Shown here in pieces: positions 39,618 to 46,433 of a stretch of 46,433 nt of DNA. Numbering within the stretch: the stretch's first letter is position 1; each line of letters starts with the position of its first letter. The position numbers were made by a program, and so were the translations under genes. Below the pieces are notes generated by a model. That model was given only the letters and a program-made list of their open reading frames with translations, made no database searches and was not told the origin of the DNA. Origin of the DNA: a virus; IMG/VR virus record IMGVR_UViG_3300006805_000048, positions 1 to 46,433 of that record; one strand, 5' to 3'.

Positions 39618-41242
39618 AAAAAAAGCTTGATAGGATCGAGTGGAATGATCTCCGGGTGTTCAGCTTCTGCAGATGTCATTGGCGTTTCACAGCTAGGACA
39701 TGCAAAGGTAGGCACTGCAATCATGGCCACCACAGACTCATCGATAAACTTCTTAATGCCATCAAAGAAAGTATTAGCCACTTCAAAGTCAGCAGACATC
39801 ATGGACAGAATTGGATCGATCGACTCAGAGCCTTCGTATTCCTCTTCTAGGTAAACAACCTTTTCAACCCAGTGTGCATACTGACGCAAGTTGGTCAGCA
39901 CCGCCTGCTGGTTAATGAACTGATTCTTTTCCTTCAACGATACACTGGCACCCAATGATTTCTCAATCATGGTCTCCATACCGTCAATCCATGCAAAGCC
40001 AGACTGGATGTGCTCTTCTAGCGTTGGTGACTTCAGTACGATCTGTAGATCATCGTTGACGCGTACGGTACGCCCATCGGCCAGCAGACCTTGACGTTGA
40101 TATGCCTTTACTTCATCAACGGTGTACTGTGCCTTACGGTTAACCATGTGCTTAATCTGGTCACGAGTTAGAGCACTGCGATCTACCATGAATGTACGCG
40201 CCAAATGAATGTGCGCTTCGGTTACGTGTTGGCATTTCTTAGGATCAGAGATGCACGGTACACGTAGATGGTAACCGGTTGGGTAAATGGTCAGTGCCAA
40301 ACCCATCGCAATCGTAAACAGATCTGTTAACTTAATGACAGACTTGAGGGCATCTGGAGTAGAGACGTTTAGCGTGGTTTGATAGATGCGGTTCAAGGCA
40401 AAGTTAATCAGGTGATTGTGAATGTACACCCCTTCATTAGCGTAAGCCAGTCCACCTGTTTTAGAACCTGTCTCAATCTTTTCTTCAGCCAACATCTGAT
40501 CCAACATTAGGAGTTCAGATTCTTGTGGTGCCAGAATACTGATCCAGATGCCAGAGTGCCAAAGTGGGATTTGAACAGTAGCGCCCAGACCCATCATCCC
40601 TTGCAGTTTCATGGCGGCTTTCTCACCCACCAACTTCTTACCAGTACCACCAAACTCAGGCATGCCTGGTGCCAAACGCGCACCTTCATGTTCTACGAAC
40701 TGGCCCCATTCGGCCGTTTCACGTTTCAGTGGATTTTCGTAGATGCTGCTTTCCAGAATGTTGCTTTCAGCCAAGCTGGCCGATACCAACCACGCTTTAC
40801 CGGCGTCATCTGTAATGGATTCATCTACGTTGCCTAACCGTTCACGCATTTTGTAATACGCTTCATTAGTACGGGCGTACAGATCTAAATAGCCATGTAC
40901 GTTACGCAGTGTCTTGGTATCTTCAACTACGGGACGTACAATTGTCACATGGGGATTACTGCGGTCACGCAATTCTTCCGGAACAGCGACATCGTTGTCA
41001 GATTGATCTGGGCTGGATTCAAAAGCATCAGCGGTAGCTTCAGCGGCTGGTGCAATTGCAGCCATTGCAGTTTCCACTGCAGCAGTGACTGGATCCGGTT
41101 GAGCTGTTGGATCCTCTGCTGCGCCGGTTTCTGGTACAGAAGTTTCCACTGGGGACACTTCCACTTCAGTCTCCGACTCAACAGCAGTAGTTACCACCGA
41201 TTCTTCAGTTACTTCAGTGGATGGTTCATTCGGCGACGTCAT
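39575..41242 (-). CDS. Probable tail/baseplate assembly protein with programmed -1 frameshift (555 aa)
   Basis: The start at 41242 (MTSPNEPSTEVTEES) has GGAGAAAAC upstream; the longer frame to 41347 lacks this. Residues 1-95 are an acidic, Pro/Ala/Thr/Glu-rich disordered region. The rest is folded, with a C-terminal FACPSCETPM (one CxxC) and PLDPIKLFFALMGHRI. The codons CTT TTT TTC at 39625-39617 form the slippery heptamer T_TTT_TTC in the reading frame, 14 codons before the stop. A shift of -1 there adds 177 residues. A short plus long product from one gene just before tail genes is the hallmark of lambda G/GT-type tail chaperones. Family membership itself was not recognised. Confidence 0.65.
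   Translation of the reverse strand: MTSPNEPSTEVTEESVVTTAVESETEVEVSPVETSVPETGAAEDPTAQPDPVTAAVETAMAAIAPAAEATADAFESSPDQSDNDVAVPEELRDRSNPHVTIVRPVVEDTKTLRNVHGYLDLYARTNEAYYKMRERLGNVDESITDDAGKAWLVSASLAESNILESSIYENPLKRETAEWGQFVEHEGARLAPGMPEFGGTGKKLVGEKAAMKLQGMMGLGATVQIPLWHSGIWISILAPQESELLMLDQMLAEEKIETGSKTGGLAYANEGVYIHNHLINFALNRIYQTTLNVSTPDALKSVIKLTDLFTIAMGLALTIYPTGYHLRVPCISDPKKCQHVTEAHIHLARTFMVDRSALTRDQIKHMVNRKAQYTVDEVKAYQRQGLLADGRTVRVNDDLQIVLKSPTLEEHIQSGFAWIDGMETMIEKSLGASVSLKEKNQFINQQAVLTNLRQYAHWVEKVVYLEEEYEGSESIDPILSMMSADFEVANTFFDGIKKFIDESVVAMIAVPTFACPSCETPMTSAEAEHPEIIPLDPIKLFFALMGHRIIRAKTS
39617..39623 (-). promoter_or_regulatory. Slippery heptamer T_TTT_TTC for -1 frameshifting
   Basis: On the minus strand the zero-frame codons are CTT TTT TTC, so T TTT TTC is an ideal X XXY YYZ site. 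It is followed by a small GCCC/GGGC hairpin and the zero-frame stop at 39577-39575. The -1 frame stays open for 178 codons to its stop at 39084. Confidence 0.65.
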
Positions 41243-41696
41243 TGTTTTCTCCAAGCAGTTTAAGGTTATTGATTTCCGGAACGCGTTCTTCTTCCGGCAG
41301 ACAGCTATTAACCAGATCCAAGCAGGTAGCAATACCTGGCAACACACTCATCTGGTAACGCATGAGCCAATCTTGATACTGCGACCCTTGAGCCAGCAGT
41401 TGCATGTTTTCCATCTCCCGATCTGGATCTTCGGGAGGCGCCACGCTAATGGGGCGCATTGCAATGAGTTCAGTAGTCAGGCGTACTTGTTCAGCCTTCA
41501 AGGACTGTACGTCATTTAACAAATTCTTTGATGCCAGTGCCAACTCGGTTTTTACTTCCGGAGTCATTTTCGCGAGCACCAGAGGGTCACCAATAATTTT
41601 GGACACTGGAAGGATGCTAGCCAACGCATCATTATTGGCATTGTGCATGCCAGCTACAACGTTCCATGTGTCGCACACGCGATCATAAGTACTCAT
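41226..41696 (-). CDS. Unknown protein (156 aa) upstream of the frameshift gene
   Basis: MSTYDRVCDTWNVV start at 41696 has GAGG at good distance. The frame extends to an ATG at 41798 that would add 34 basic residues (KKHNSGGNRPNARRK) but has no clear ribosome-binding site. Both are possible. Helical, with a coiled-coil segment (LLNDVQSLKAEQVRLTTEL), and an acidic C terminus. It overlaps the next leftward gene by 17 nt, so the two are coupled. No family recognised. Confidence 0.55.
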   Translation of the reverse strand: MSTYDRVCDTWNVVAGMHNANNDALASILPVSKIIGDPLVLAKMTPEVKTELALASKNLLNDVQSLKAEQVRLTTELIAMRPISVAPPEDPDREMENMQLLAQGSQYQDWLMRYQMSVLPGIATCLDLVNSCLPEEERVPEINNLKLLGENNDVAE

Positions 41697-41798
41697 ACGT
41701 TCCTCATTCTCCCGTGATTTGTTATTGTTACGAATGTGTTCTTGGGTTGGCTTACGCCGTGCATTTGGACGGTTACCGCCACTGTTATGCTTTTTCAT

Positions 41799-41892
41799 GT
41801 TATCAGTCCACGTGCCGGGGCAGTAAATAAAGATGAATAACGCCTGTCTTATGATAGCGTTATATAGTAAATTTTAGCTAGGAGCCGATCGG
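41799..41892. promoter_or_regulatory. Short divergent intergenic region
   Basis: Contains AACGC/GCGTT (about 41840-41860, in ATAACGCC..ATAGCGTTAT) and the AT-rich ATATAGTAAATTTTAG before TAGGAG. Promoters for both directions are expected here, but no clear CATATTAC motif is seen. Confidence 0.35.
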
Positions 41893-42756
41893 ATGTTTGA
41901 TAAACTTCAAAATTACCTGTCTAAGTGGGTAGATGAAAGTAAGGCCGACTATTACCTGTCAGCGTTAGAGTGTTTAGATCGTTACGGCTTTGTAGCCGCA
42001 TGGTCAGACATTAGCGCAATGTTGGAAGGTGAGGTTAACGTTCCAGTTAGCATGTTGCTAGACGCCATGGATGAGATCCTGCAAGCAGGGATGGATCGTG
42101 TACTGGGCGAGCACTCAATTAGCGCACACGAAGCGCCACTGCGCAGTAAAACGGCTATATTGAACGGCCTTAAGTATTTAGTAGACGACAGTCAACATGA
42201 ACTGATCGTTGCTATTTGTGATAACGGCGAGGACACCTTGGAACAGATGGCAGAGCTATTAGCCATTGTAGATCCAGAAGCCTCTGCTTCATGGGTAGAC
42301 TACATCGATACAATGACATTCGTTTCGGATGGATTGATCACTCGCTTAAAAGATATTCACGAACAGGCCATTGCTAATCGCATGCCTACTGAAGCAGATA
42401 GCCTGCCTATCACTCCAGAAAAACAACAACGTTTCCAAAAGATTCGTACCTTCATTGGTAAGTATAAAGAGTCATTGGCGACGCAAGCAATCATCTCAGA
42501 CGGCTCTCCTTTGGGACTTCCATTGGAGATGGTTTTAGAAACATACGCAGAAACAATGAAATCCTATGACAACAAGCTTCCATTGACGGCGGCAGTTGAC
42601 ATCGTTGGCATTGTTTTGATCTCAGATACGCCATTAGATAAACTTGCGTTACGCGCTAAAGATCTGATCGACGAGATTTATGCCGACATCGACTATATTG
42701 GATTGGTGGCCAAAGCCATGGAATCCATATTGAACGAGGTTCTCTTGAATGACTAA
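41893..42756 (+). CDS. Unknown helical protein (287 aa)
   Basis: TAGGAG precedes MFDKLQNYLSKWVDESKADYY. Almost entirely helical with repeated acidic and hydrophobic patterns. The C-terminal 90 residues (LPLTAAVDIVGIVLISDTP, LALRAKDLIDEIYADIDYI) are compact. No motif recognised. It overlaps the virion polymerase candidate by 8 nt, so the two are translationally coupled. It may be a partner or chaperone for that subunit, which is inference from position. Confidence 0.6.
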   Translation: MFDKLQNYLSKWVDESKADYYLSALECLDRYGFVAAWSDISAMLEGEVNVPVSMLLDAMDEILQAGMDRVLGEHSISAHEAPLRSKTAILNGLKYLVDDSQHELIVAICDNGEDTLEQMAELLAIVDPEASASWVDYIDTMTFVSDGLITRLKDIHEQAIANRMPTEADSLPITPEKQQRFQKIRTFIGKYKESLATQAIISDGSPLGLPLEMVLETYAETMKSYDNKLPLTAAVDIVGIVLISDTPLDKLALRAKDLIDEIYADIDYIGLVAKAMESILNEVLLND

Positions 42757-44032
42757 GCGCGATTTCTTCATCGCCGCCATGCAAGCCGAGATGTACATTT
42801 TTAGAAAATGGGTTATCTCATGCTTTGCAATGACCAAAGACGATGTAACGGAGGCCGGTTATTCGAAACAATATTGGCTTACCACTCCAACCGATAGTAA
42901 ACAACGGTATTTCTACAGTCCTGATACGGATGGGGAGACGGTTGTAATTGACGACTCTAATACCTCTCAGCGACTGTTTGATTTTAAAGAACGAATTACG
43001 TTACAGCCAGGCGATCTACCCAATGTAAAGGAAGTCATTGATACGACTTACGGTAACGTGCTATTCAATGCCATGGTTCTGTGTTGGGCATTTGGCGATA
43101 ACATTCCATTTGTTAAAGGTCGGGTTAAACCCAGTTCAATCGAAGGTACCATCGCTGCACTACTGTCCAAGGGTATTATCACCACGGCACAGTACGTAAA
43201 GTTCATGTCCGCCATCGGTGCCTTGGCAGGCTTTACCCAACTATGCGCACCAGCAGCTTCATTGAAAACAATGACAGTAGATCCGGCTATTCTAAAACGG
43301 CGAGACGAGTTGTTCTTGGAGCACGCTGATCGTCTAGGCGATCCTGCTATATTGGCAGCAATTGATAAAGAACTGTCTGAAATGGACAAAGCTTCTTTTG
43401 TAGGCGATAGTGCAGAAGACTTCTTTATTAAAGGCAAAGCTTTCGATGTGTTACGTAAGAAAGCCTATGTGTCCTATGGTGAAGAAAAAGGGTTTGGTGA
43501 ATCTACGGGTAAGCAGACAATCATTAAGAAGTCACTCCGTGAAGGATTGGATTTTAGTGAAATGCCTGCCATTGCAGACAGCGCCCGAGCCGCTTCGTTT
43601 GCCCGTGGTAATCAAACTGCACTTGGTGGGGAATCGGTTAAATACTTTTACCGTATTTTCCAAAACACTAACATTGCCGAACCGGACTGCGATACTAAGT
43701 CAGGACTCTGGTGGGACATTGATGAAGGTAATTGGCGTACGTTTGTTGGACGGTACATGATTGTAACTGACAACGCGGCTTTACCAATCGATGAGACCAT
43801 TGCCAGAGGGGCAATCGGTAAGCGGGTGCATGTGCGCTCGCCGTATCTTTGTAAAACAGAGGAGCCATCATTCTGTGCTAAATGCGCAGGTGACTCACTT
43901 TCGCTTAATCCCACTGGGGTTCATGTTGCTATTTCTGACGTGGGGTCTACGTTCATGCTCGTTGCAATGAAACAAATGCATGGTGTGGCGTTGACTACCG
44001 TACCCTACCAAATGAAAAAAGCAATCACTTAA
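42749..44032 (+). CDS. Second RNA polymerase beta' C-terminal-type subunit, probably of the virion polymerase
   Basis: 427 aa. FARGNQTALGGESVKYFYRIFQNTNIAEPDCDT resembles the beta' stretch that ends in DCGT. RVHVRSPYLCKTEEPSFCAKCAGDSL then GVHVAISDVGSTFMLVAMKQMHG matches the R.P..C....GICAKCYG...VNxG.AVG..A.QSIGEP...TMRTFH region. It is shorter and more drifted than the beta' C-half at 34012-35946. Since that copy completes the non-virion set, this one is assigned to the virion polymerase, consistent with phiKZ gp80 lying shortly after gp74. Role: subunit of the injected polymerase that transcribes early genes. Confidence 0.75.
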   Translation: MTKRDFFIAAMQAEMYIFRKWVISCFAMTKDDVTEAGYSKQYWLTTPTDSKQRYFYSPDTDGETVVIDDSNTSQRLFDFKERITLQPGDLPNVKEVIDTTYGNVLFNAMVLCWAFGDNIPFVKGRVKPSSIEGTIAALLSKGIITTAQYVKFMSAIGALAGFTQLCAPAASLKTMTVDPAILKRRDELFLEHADRLGDPAILAAIDKELSEMDKASFVGDSAEDFFIKGKAFDVLRKKAYVSYGEEKGFGESTGKQTIIKKSLREGLDFSEMPAIADSARAASFARGNQTALGGESVKYFYRIFQNTNIAEPDCDTKSGLWWDIDEGNWRTFVGRYMIVTDNAALPIDETIARGAIGKRVHVRSPYLCKTEEPSFCAKCAGDSLSLNPTGVHVAISDVGSTFMLVAMKQMHGVALTTVPYQMKKAIT

Positions 44033-44044
44033 GGAGTTCTAACC

Positions 44045-44866
44045 GTGTCAAAAAACAACCGTAACAAACCATCCCAGGCCCCAACGGCCGAAACCCCAGT
44101 ACAGGAACCGGAAATGGAAAGCAAACAAACCGACCAGTCTACAGCCGATGAACCAATCGTAGATGCAGCTCCACCGGTAGTGGACGGCGATGAGCCAACA
44201 GGCACTGGGGATGAAACTCCAGTTATTGCGGAAGAAACACCAGCGGTTGTGGTTGATGAGCCAGCTGCAGAAGCACCACCGGCGACCCCTGAACCAGTGG
44301 TTGAACCGGTAGTAACTCCGGCCCCTGAAGTCATTGCAGTAGCGCCTCCCGCTCCTGCAGCGCCTGTTGTTGAATCGACTCCAGTCGATACCACTGGCGA
44401 TGTGTATGACCATCTGCGTGCCACCTTCCCAGGTGTAACTGAATATCCACCAGTGGTTACCAATGCCATTAAGTTCTTGGATGAGTACGTTAAGCTGATG
44501 GCCCCTAACACTGTCATGAATAAAGACCGTGGTACCCAGCAGCAGCGTGCACTTTACTCCACCGTGATGAATGCGCTGGAAGTTGGTGCACATAACGAGT
44601 TGGTGTTGGAAGCCGTACTGTATTACTTCCACAAGCATCGTGCTGGTGCGTTTGGCGTGCGTCTGCTATTCCGTTACCTGCCAGAGCTGCGTGTTAGCGC
44701 ATTGGCCATGAAGGGTTTCCAGGCAGTGCTGCATGTATTCCAAACTGCTGGCGAACGTGCGGGTCGTGACGCTCGTTTGAAAACCATTGACTTTAACAAA
44801 GTCATCCCAATGCTAACCGGTACACAGGCTGAGCGACTGCTGTCGTTCTTCCGCGTAAAGGGTTAA
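44045..44866 (+). CDS. Unknown protein with long Pro/Glu/Ala-rich N terminus (273 aa)
   Basis: GTG start with AAGGAG at the right distance, 12 nt after the previous stop. Residues 1-115 are disordered and acidic (PVVEPVVTPAPEVIAVAPP). Residues 120-273 form a helical domain (YDHLRATFPGVTEYPPV...LSFFRVKG). The two-part layout resembles the acidic-disordered start of the frameshift gene product, but the domains differ. Minus-strand ORFs here are shadows of the Pro/Ala codons. No family recognised. Confidence 0.6.
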   Translation: MSKNNRNKPSQAPTAETPVQEPEMESKQTDQSTADEPIVDAAPPVVDGDEPTGTGDETPVIAEETPAVVVDEPAAEAPPATPEPVVEPVVTPAPEVIAVAPPAPAAPVVESTPVDTTGDVYDHLRATFPGVTEYPPVVTNAIKFLDEYVKLMAPNTVMNKDRGTQQQRALYSTVMNALEVGAHNELVLEAVLYYFHKHRAGAFGVRLLFRYLPELRVSALAMKGFQAVLHVFQTAGERAGRDARLKTIDFNKVIPMLTGTQAERLLSFFRVKG

Positions 44867-44877
44867 GCGGACACAAT

Positions 44878-44897
44878 CCCCTCCCTTCGGGGAGGGG
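44878..44897. terminator. Stem-loop with TTCG loop, probable terminator
   Basis: CCCCTCCC / GGGGAGGG-type repeat (8 bp) closed by TTCG, followed by TTTATGCC. Nearly the same sequence recurs at 45181-45202. Confidence 0.75.
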
Positions 44898-45034
44898 TTT
44901 ATGCCTGAGTTCTATTTAATTTCAGATATATAAAACCTTAGTGATATGGGAACGTTATCCCGTATAGTAAGAGTATCGTTGTCTTCCTATGGAAGCAATT
45001 GCTCTTTCATAAAATCAAAAAAAGGACGTTACGT
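44898..45034 (+). promoter_or_regulatory. Leader/promoter region before the 46-aa gene
   Basis: TTCAGATATATAAAACCTTAG (about 44920-44940) is promoter-like and AT-rich. ATATGGGA / TATCCCGTAT forms a hairpin at about 44944-44965. AAAAAAAGGACG provides the ribosome-binding site for 45035. Confidence 0.45.
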
Positions 45035-45175
45035 ATGTACATGCGCCAAGAAGTTAAGACCAGCACCGCCATTAAGACCGTGCCAGTAGTATTCAAAAAT
45101 CGCCACGGCGCTAGTCGTCGAGCGGTTGCTTTTTCAGATGCGTCTAAGTACGCCTCATCTACCATTAAACGTTAA
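45035..45175 (+). CDS. Small basic protein (46 aa)
   Basis: MYMRQEVKTSTAIKTVPVVF, then a basic RHGASRRAV stretch and SSTIKR at the end. AAAGGA upstream, its own leader, and a 14-bp hairpin right after the stop make it a convincing single-gene unit despite its size. Function unknown; the positive charge could suit nucleic-acid or acidic-protein binding. Confidence 0.6.
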   Translation: MYMRQEVKTSTAIKTVPVVFKNRHGASRRAVAFSDASKYASSTIKR

Positions 45176-45176
45176 G

Positions 45177-45208
45177 CATAAACCCCTCCCTTCGGGGAGG
45201 GGTTTATG
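45177..45208. terminator. Very strong stem-loop with TTCG loop
   Basis: Perfect 14-bp stem CATAAACCCCTCCC / GGGAGGGGTTTATG with TTCG loop, 1 nt after the stop of the 46-aa gene. The best example of the hairpin family, including the CATA/TATG flanks. Confidence 0.8.
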
Positions 45209-45239
45209 TCCACCATGCCATAAAGGCTAGGAGCTTTAA

Positions 45240-45611
45240 ATGAATTGGATCACCCGTAAACCTTCCAAGGTTGTGACTGCCTTGATGGATCACTGCGACC
45301 ATTTGAAAACTGGCGACACCGCGCATTGCGTGACAAGTGAACACGATAGCTTTGGCATCGTTGGATCGTGGGCAGACTGTAAAGTCTGTAGCGAGGCTGC
45401 TGATGCGCAGCACGCAAACGTCCTGACATACTGCCACGACTGCAACCAGCAATTCCCAGCATCTGAAATGACTGTCTGGACACCCTACGACTACTATCCC
45501 CCACAAGGAGACATTGCTACAGAGATCTGTGCAACGTGCGTGAAAGATGAGCGACACAGTCAGCGGGTGGAGCGCGATAGAGCTAATTACCAATCCGAGT
45601 TTGATGACTAA
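45240..45611 (+). CDS. Probable zinc-binding small protein (123 aa)
   Basis: CTAGGAGCTTTAA precedes the ATG. Three CxxC pairs (CKVC near 47, CHDC near 65, CATC near 96) plus further Cys and His (MDHCDHL, HCVTSEHD) suggest one or two zinc sites of the ribbon or knuckle type. Acidic tail. No specific family recognised; roles in transcription or translation control are common for such phage proteins but unproven here. A hairpin closes the unit. Confidence 0.6.
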   Translation: MNWITRKPSKVVTALMDHCDHLKTGDTAHCVTSEHDSFGIVGSWADCKVCSEAADAQHANVLTYCHDCNQQFPASEMTVWTPYDYYPPQGDIATEICATCVKDERHSQRVERDRANYQSEFDD

Positions 45612-45617
45612 TGGCAT

Positions 45618-45648
45618 AGAGTCCTCTCCTATTAAGGGAGAGGACTCT
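45618..45648. terminator. Stem-loop, probable terminator
   Basis: AGAGTCCTCTCC / GGAGAGGACTCT (12 bp) with GGCAT before it. T-rich TATTTTTTTATAAATACATAC follows about 20 nt later and may be the next promoter. Confidence 0.7.
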
Positions 45649-45755
45649 AGTCGCTATTGTTGCGATTCTATTTTTTTATAAATACATACAACTACCGTGA
45701 ATAGATAAAGGAATCCCTTTATCTTCACTTACGCCCACAGGGCTAGGAGCTTCAA

Positions 45756-45836
45756 ATGGATATGCATGCACGTGTAGAAAACGCGATGAACATCGCCATT
45801 GGCGACTGGCGTCGCCGCGTGTCTGCCTTCGCCTGA
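45756..45836 (+). CDS. Possible 26-aa peptide
   Basis: MDMHARVENAMNIAIGDWRR and a short VSAFA-type end, preceded by GGCTAGGAGCTTCAA, nearly identical to the leader of the 45240 gene, and followed by a strong hairpin. The signals argue for translation; the size argues for caution. No function known. Confidence 0.45.
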   Translation: MDMHARVENAMNIAIGDWRRRVSAFA

Positions 45837-45850
45837 ACATGTTCCTCCAG

Positions 45851-45872
45851 CCCCTCCCAGAAATGGGAGGGG
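45851..45872. terminator. Stem-loop with GAAA loop, probable terminator
   Basis: CCCCTCCCA / TGGGAGGGG (9 bp) closed by a GAAA tetraloop, 14 nt after the 26-aa ORF. Confidence 0.7.
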
Positions 45873-46096
45873 TGTTGTGCCGTTGAGTCATAACTCAACA
45901 ACCATCTCGCATATGGAATTGCGAGATTAATTCGGTAGGGAACCGAGGGAGTACCAAACCCAGTTCAAGCAACGTGCCGGGTCGGCGCATAGCGTTGTGG
46001 GAGACTGGCAATGTACTTCTTTAAGTGTATTCATTCCGAGTGCACTTAAAGAAGTAAACACACACAAACAACGCTCGTTGAGCGAGGAGAAAAGCA
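45873..46096 (+). other. Structured noncoding stretch, possible RNA or leader
   Basis: Five inverted repeats in 224 nt: GTTGAGT/ACTCAAC (45882-45899), ATCTCGC/GCGAGAT (45904-45927), TCGGT/ACCGA (45932-45946), a 13-bp ACTTCTTTAAGTG/CACTTAAAGAAGT (46015-46055) and CGCTC/GAGCG (46072-46084). No ORF of note. It precedes the gene starting at 46097 and could be a regulatory leader or separate small RNA. Confidence 0.5.
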
Positions 46097-46433
46097 ATGA
46101 GAACCAAGCAAGAAATCATGGCGGACGCTGGCGGACATTTCGCTGAGCTCAACCAGATTCTGGTAACTGCCGACCTGCCAGCCTTTCCTTTCGAGACGGT
46201 CTATGCGGATGTAAAAGATGTCCTGAATTTCGATGAGGGCATCGTCGATAGATGGTTCAACGTGTGTATGAAGAAGACCGAGGAGTTGGGTGCAGCAATC
46301 CCAACTGGAGAAGGTTTCCACCCGTTGATGTTGCAGTTCAAGCTGCAACTTCAGTTCATCGAGACTGTCTGCGAGATTCATACTCGCCTTTTAAAGCTGT
46401 TGAGCATCACTGAAGCGTCGGCACACACGGTAC
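46097..46433 (+). CDS. Unknown protein, N-terminal part (112 codons, runs off the window)
   Basis: GAGGAGAAAAGCA before the ATG is a strong ribosome-binding site. The frame is open to the right edge. It starts MRTKQEIMADAGGHFAELNQ and is helical with a Gln/Leu/Phe-rich stretch (LMLQFKLQLQFIETVCEIHT). Codon choice is G/C-rich at third positions, unlike many neighbours, hinting at high expression or a different origin. No family recognised. Opposite-strand ORFs here are shadows. Confidence 0.6.
   Translation, partial: MRTKQEIMADAGGHFAELNQILVTADLPAFPFETVYADVKDVLNFDEGIVDRWFNVCMKKTEELGAAIPTGEGFHPLMLQFKLQLQFIETVCEIHTRLLKLLSITEASAHTV

Noticed and set aside
44048-44638. Minus-strand ORFs opposite the Pro/Glu-rich gene
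   Set aside because: Gly/Ser/Thr-rich or Trp/Arg-rich readings mirror Pro/Ala/Glu codons on the plus strand; no start signals.
45903-46000. tRNA gene suggested by CAGTTCAAGC and neighbouring stems
   Set aside because: No acceptor stem pairing or correct D- and anticodon-arm spacing could be built around it.

Overview
The window comes from a large lytic tailed bacteriophage of the nucleus-forming, phiKZ-like type (Chimalliviridae-like) that infects a Gram-negative host. The evidence is the gene set. It has a PhuZ tubulin, a candidate chimallin (nuclear shell) gene, split multisubunit RNA polymerase genes of two sets, a family B DNA polymerase, an SbcD/Mre11-like nuclease, an SF2 helicase and a candidate SSB. 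The order shell gene, beta' N-half, unknown genes, beta C-half, beta' C-half follows the order I recall for phiKZ (gp54, gp55 ... gp71-73, gp74). Host species cannot be read from the window.

Layout. 1-6.6 kb: rightward accessory genes. These are the tail end of a DUF4376-type protein, two tandem paralogs, an SspB-like ClpXP adaptor, a P-loop ATPase, dihydrofolate reductase, a small membrane protein and a DUF4326 protein. 6.7-8.7 kb: one leftward gene, then PhuZ. 8.8-13.1 kb: a run of tightly packed small genes, several of them diverged copies of one another. 13.2-18.6 kb: family B DNA polymerase, a leftward unknown gene and the candidate chimallin. 18.7-20.8 kb: RNA polymerase beta' N-half, interrupted exactly inside its catalytic NADFDGD motif by a 664-nt group I intron that carries a broken small ORF. 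20.9-31.4 kb: unknown conserved genes, the Mre11-like nuclease, the candidate SSB and three large unknown genes. 32.0-37.5 kb: beta C-half, beta' C-half and helicase. 37.6-38.5 kb: two small rightward genes. 38.6-41.8 kb: a leftward block with a DarG-like macro domain and a probable programmed -1 frameshift gene. 41.9-44.9 kb: three rightward genes, including a second beta' C-half, presumably from the virion polymerase. 44.9-46.4 kb: tiny genes separated by strong hairpins, a structured noncoding stretch and the start of one more gene.

Expression signals repeat through the window. Transcription units commonly end in strong GC-rich stem-loops, often with a TTCG loop and GCATA/TATGC flanks, and mostly without a T tract. 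Several units start 31-78 nt downstream of an (A)TACATATTAC or TATATTAC motif, which resembles the phiKZ early promoter. The genes fit one programme: early establishment (shell, PhuZ, polymerase, host-directed proteins such as the SspB-like and macro-domain proteins), phage-directed transcription and replication.

The strongest observations are four: the intron splitting the RNA polymerase active-site codons, the SspB homolog with an intact ClpX-binding tail, the T_TTT_TTC slippery site feeding a 177-residue extension, and the DarG-like macro domain. All family assignments are from motifs read by eye; no database search was possible.
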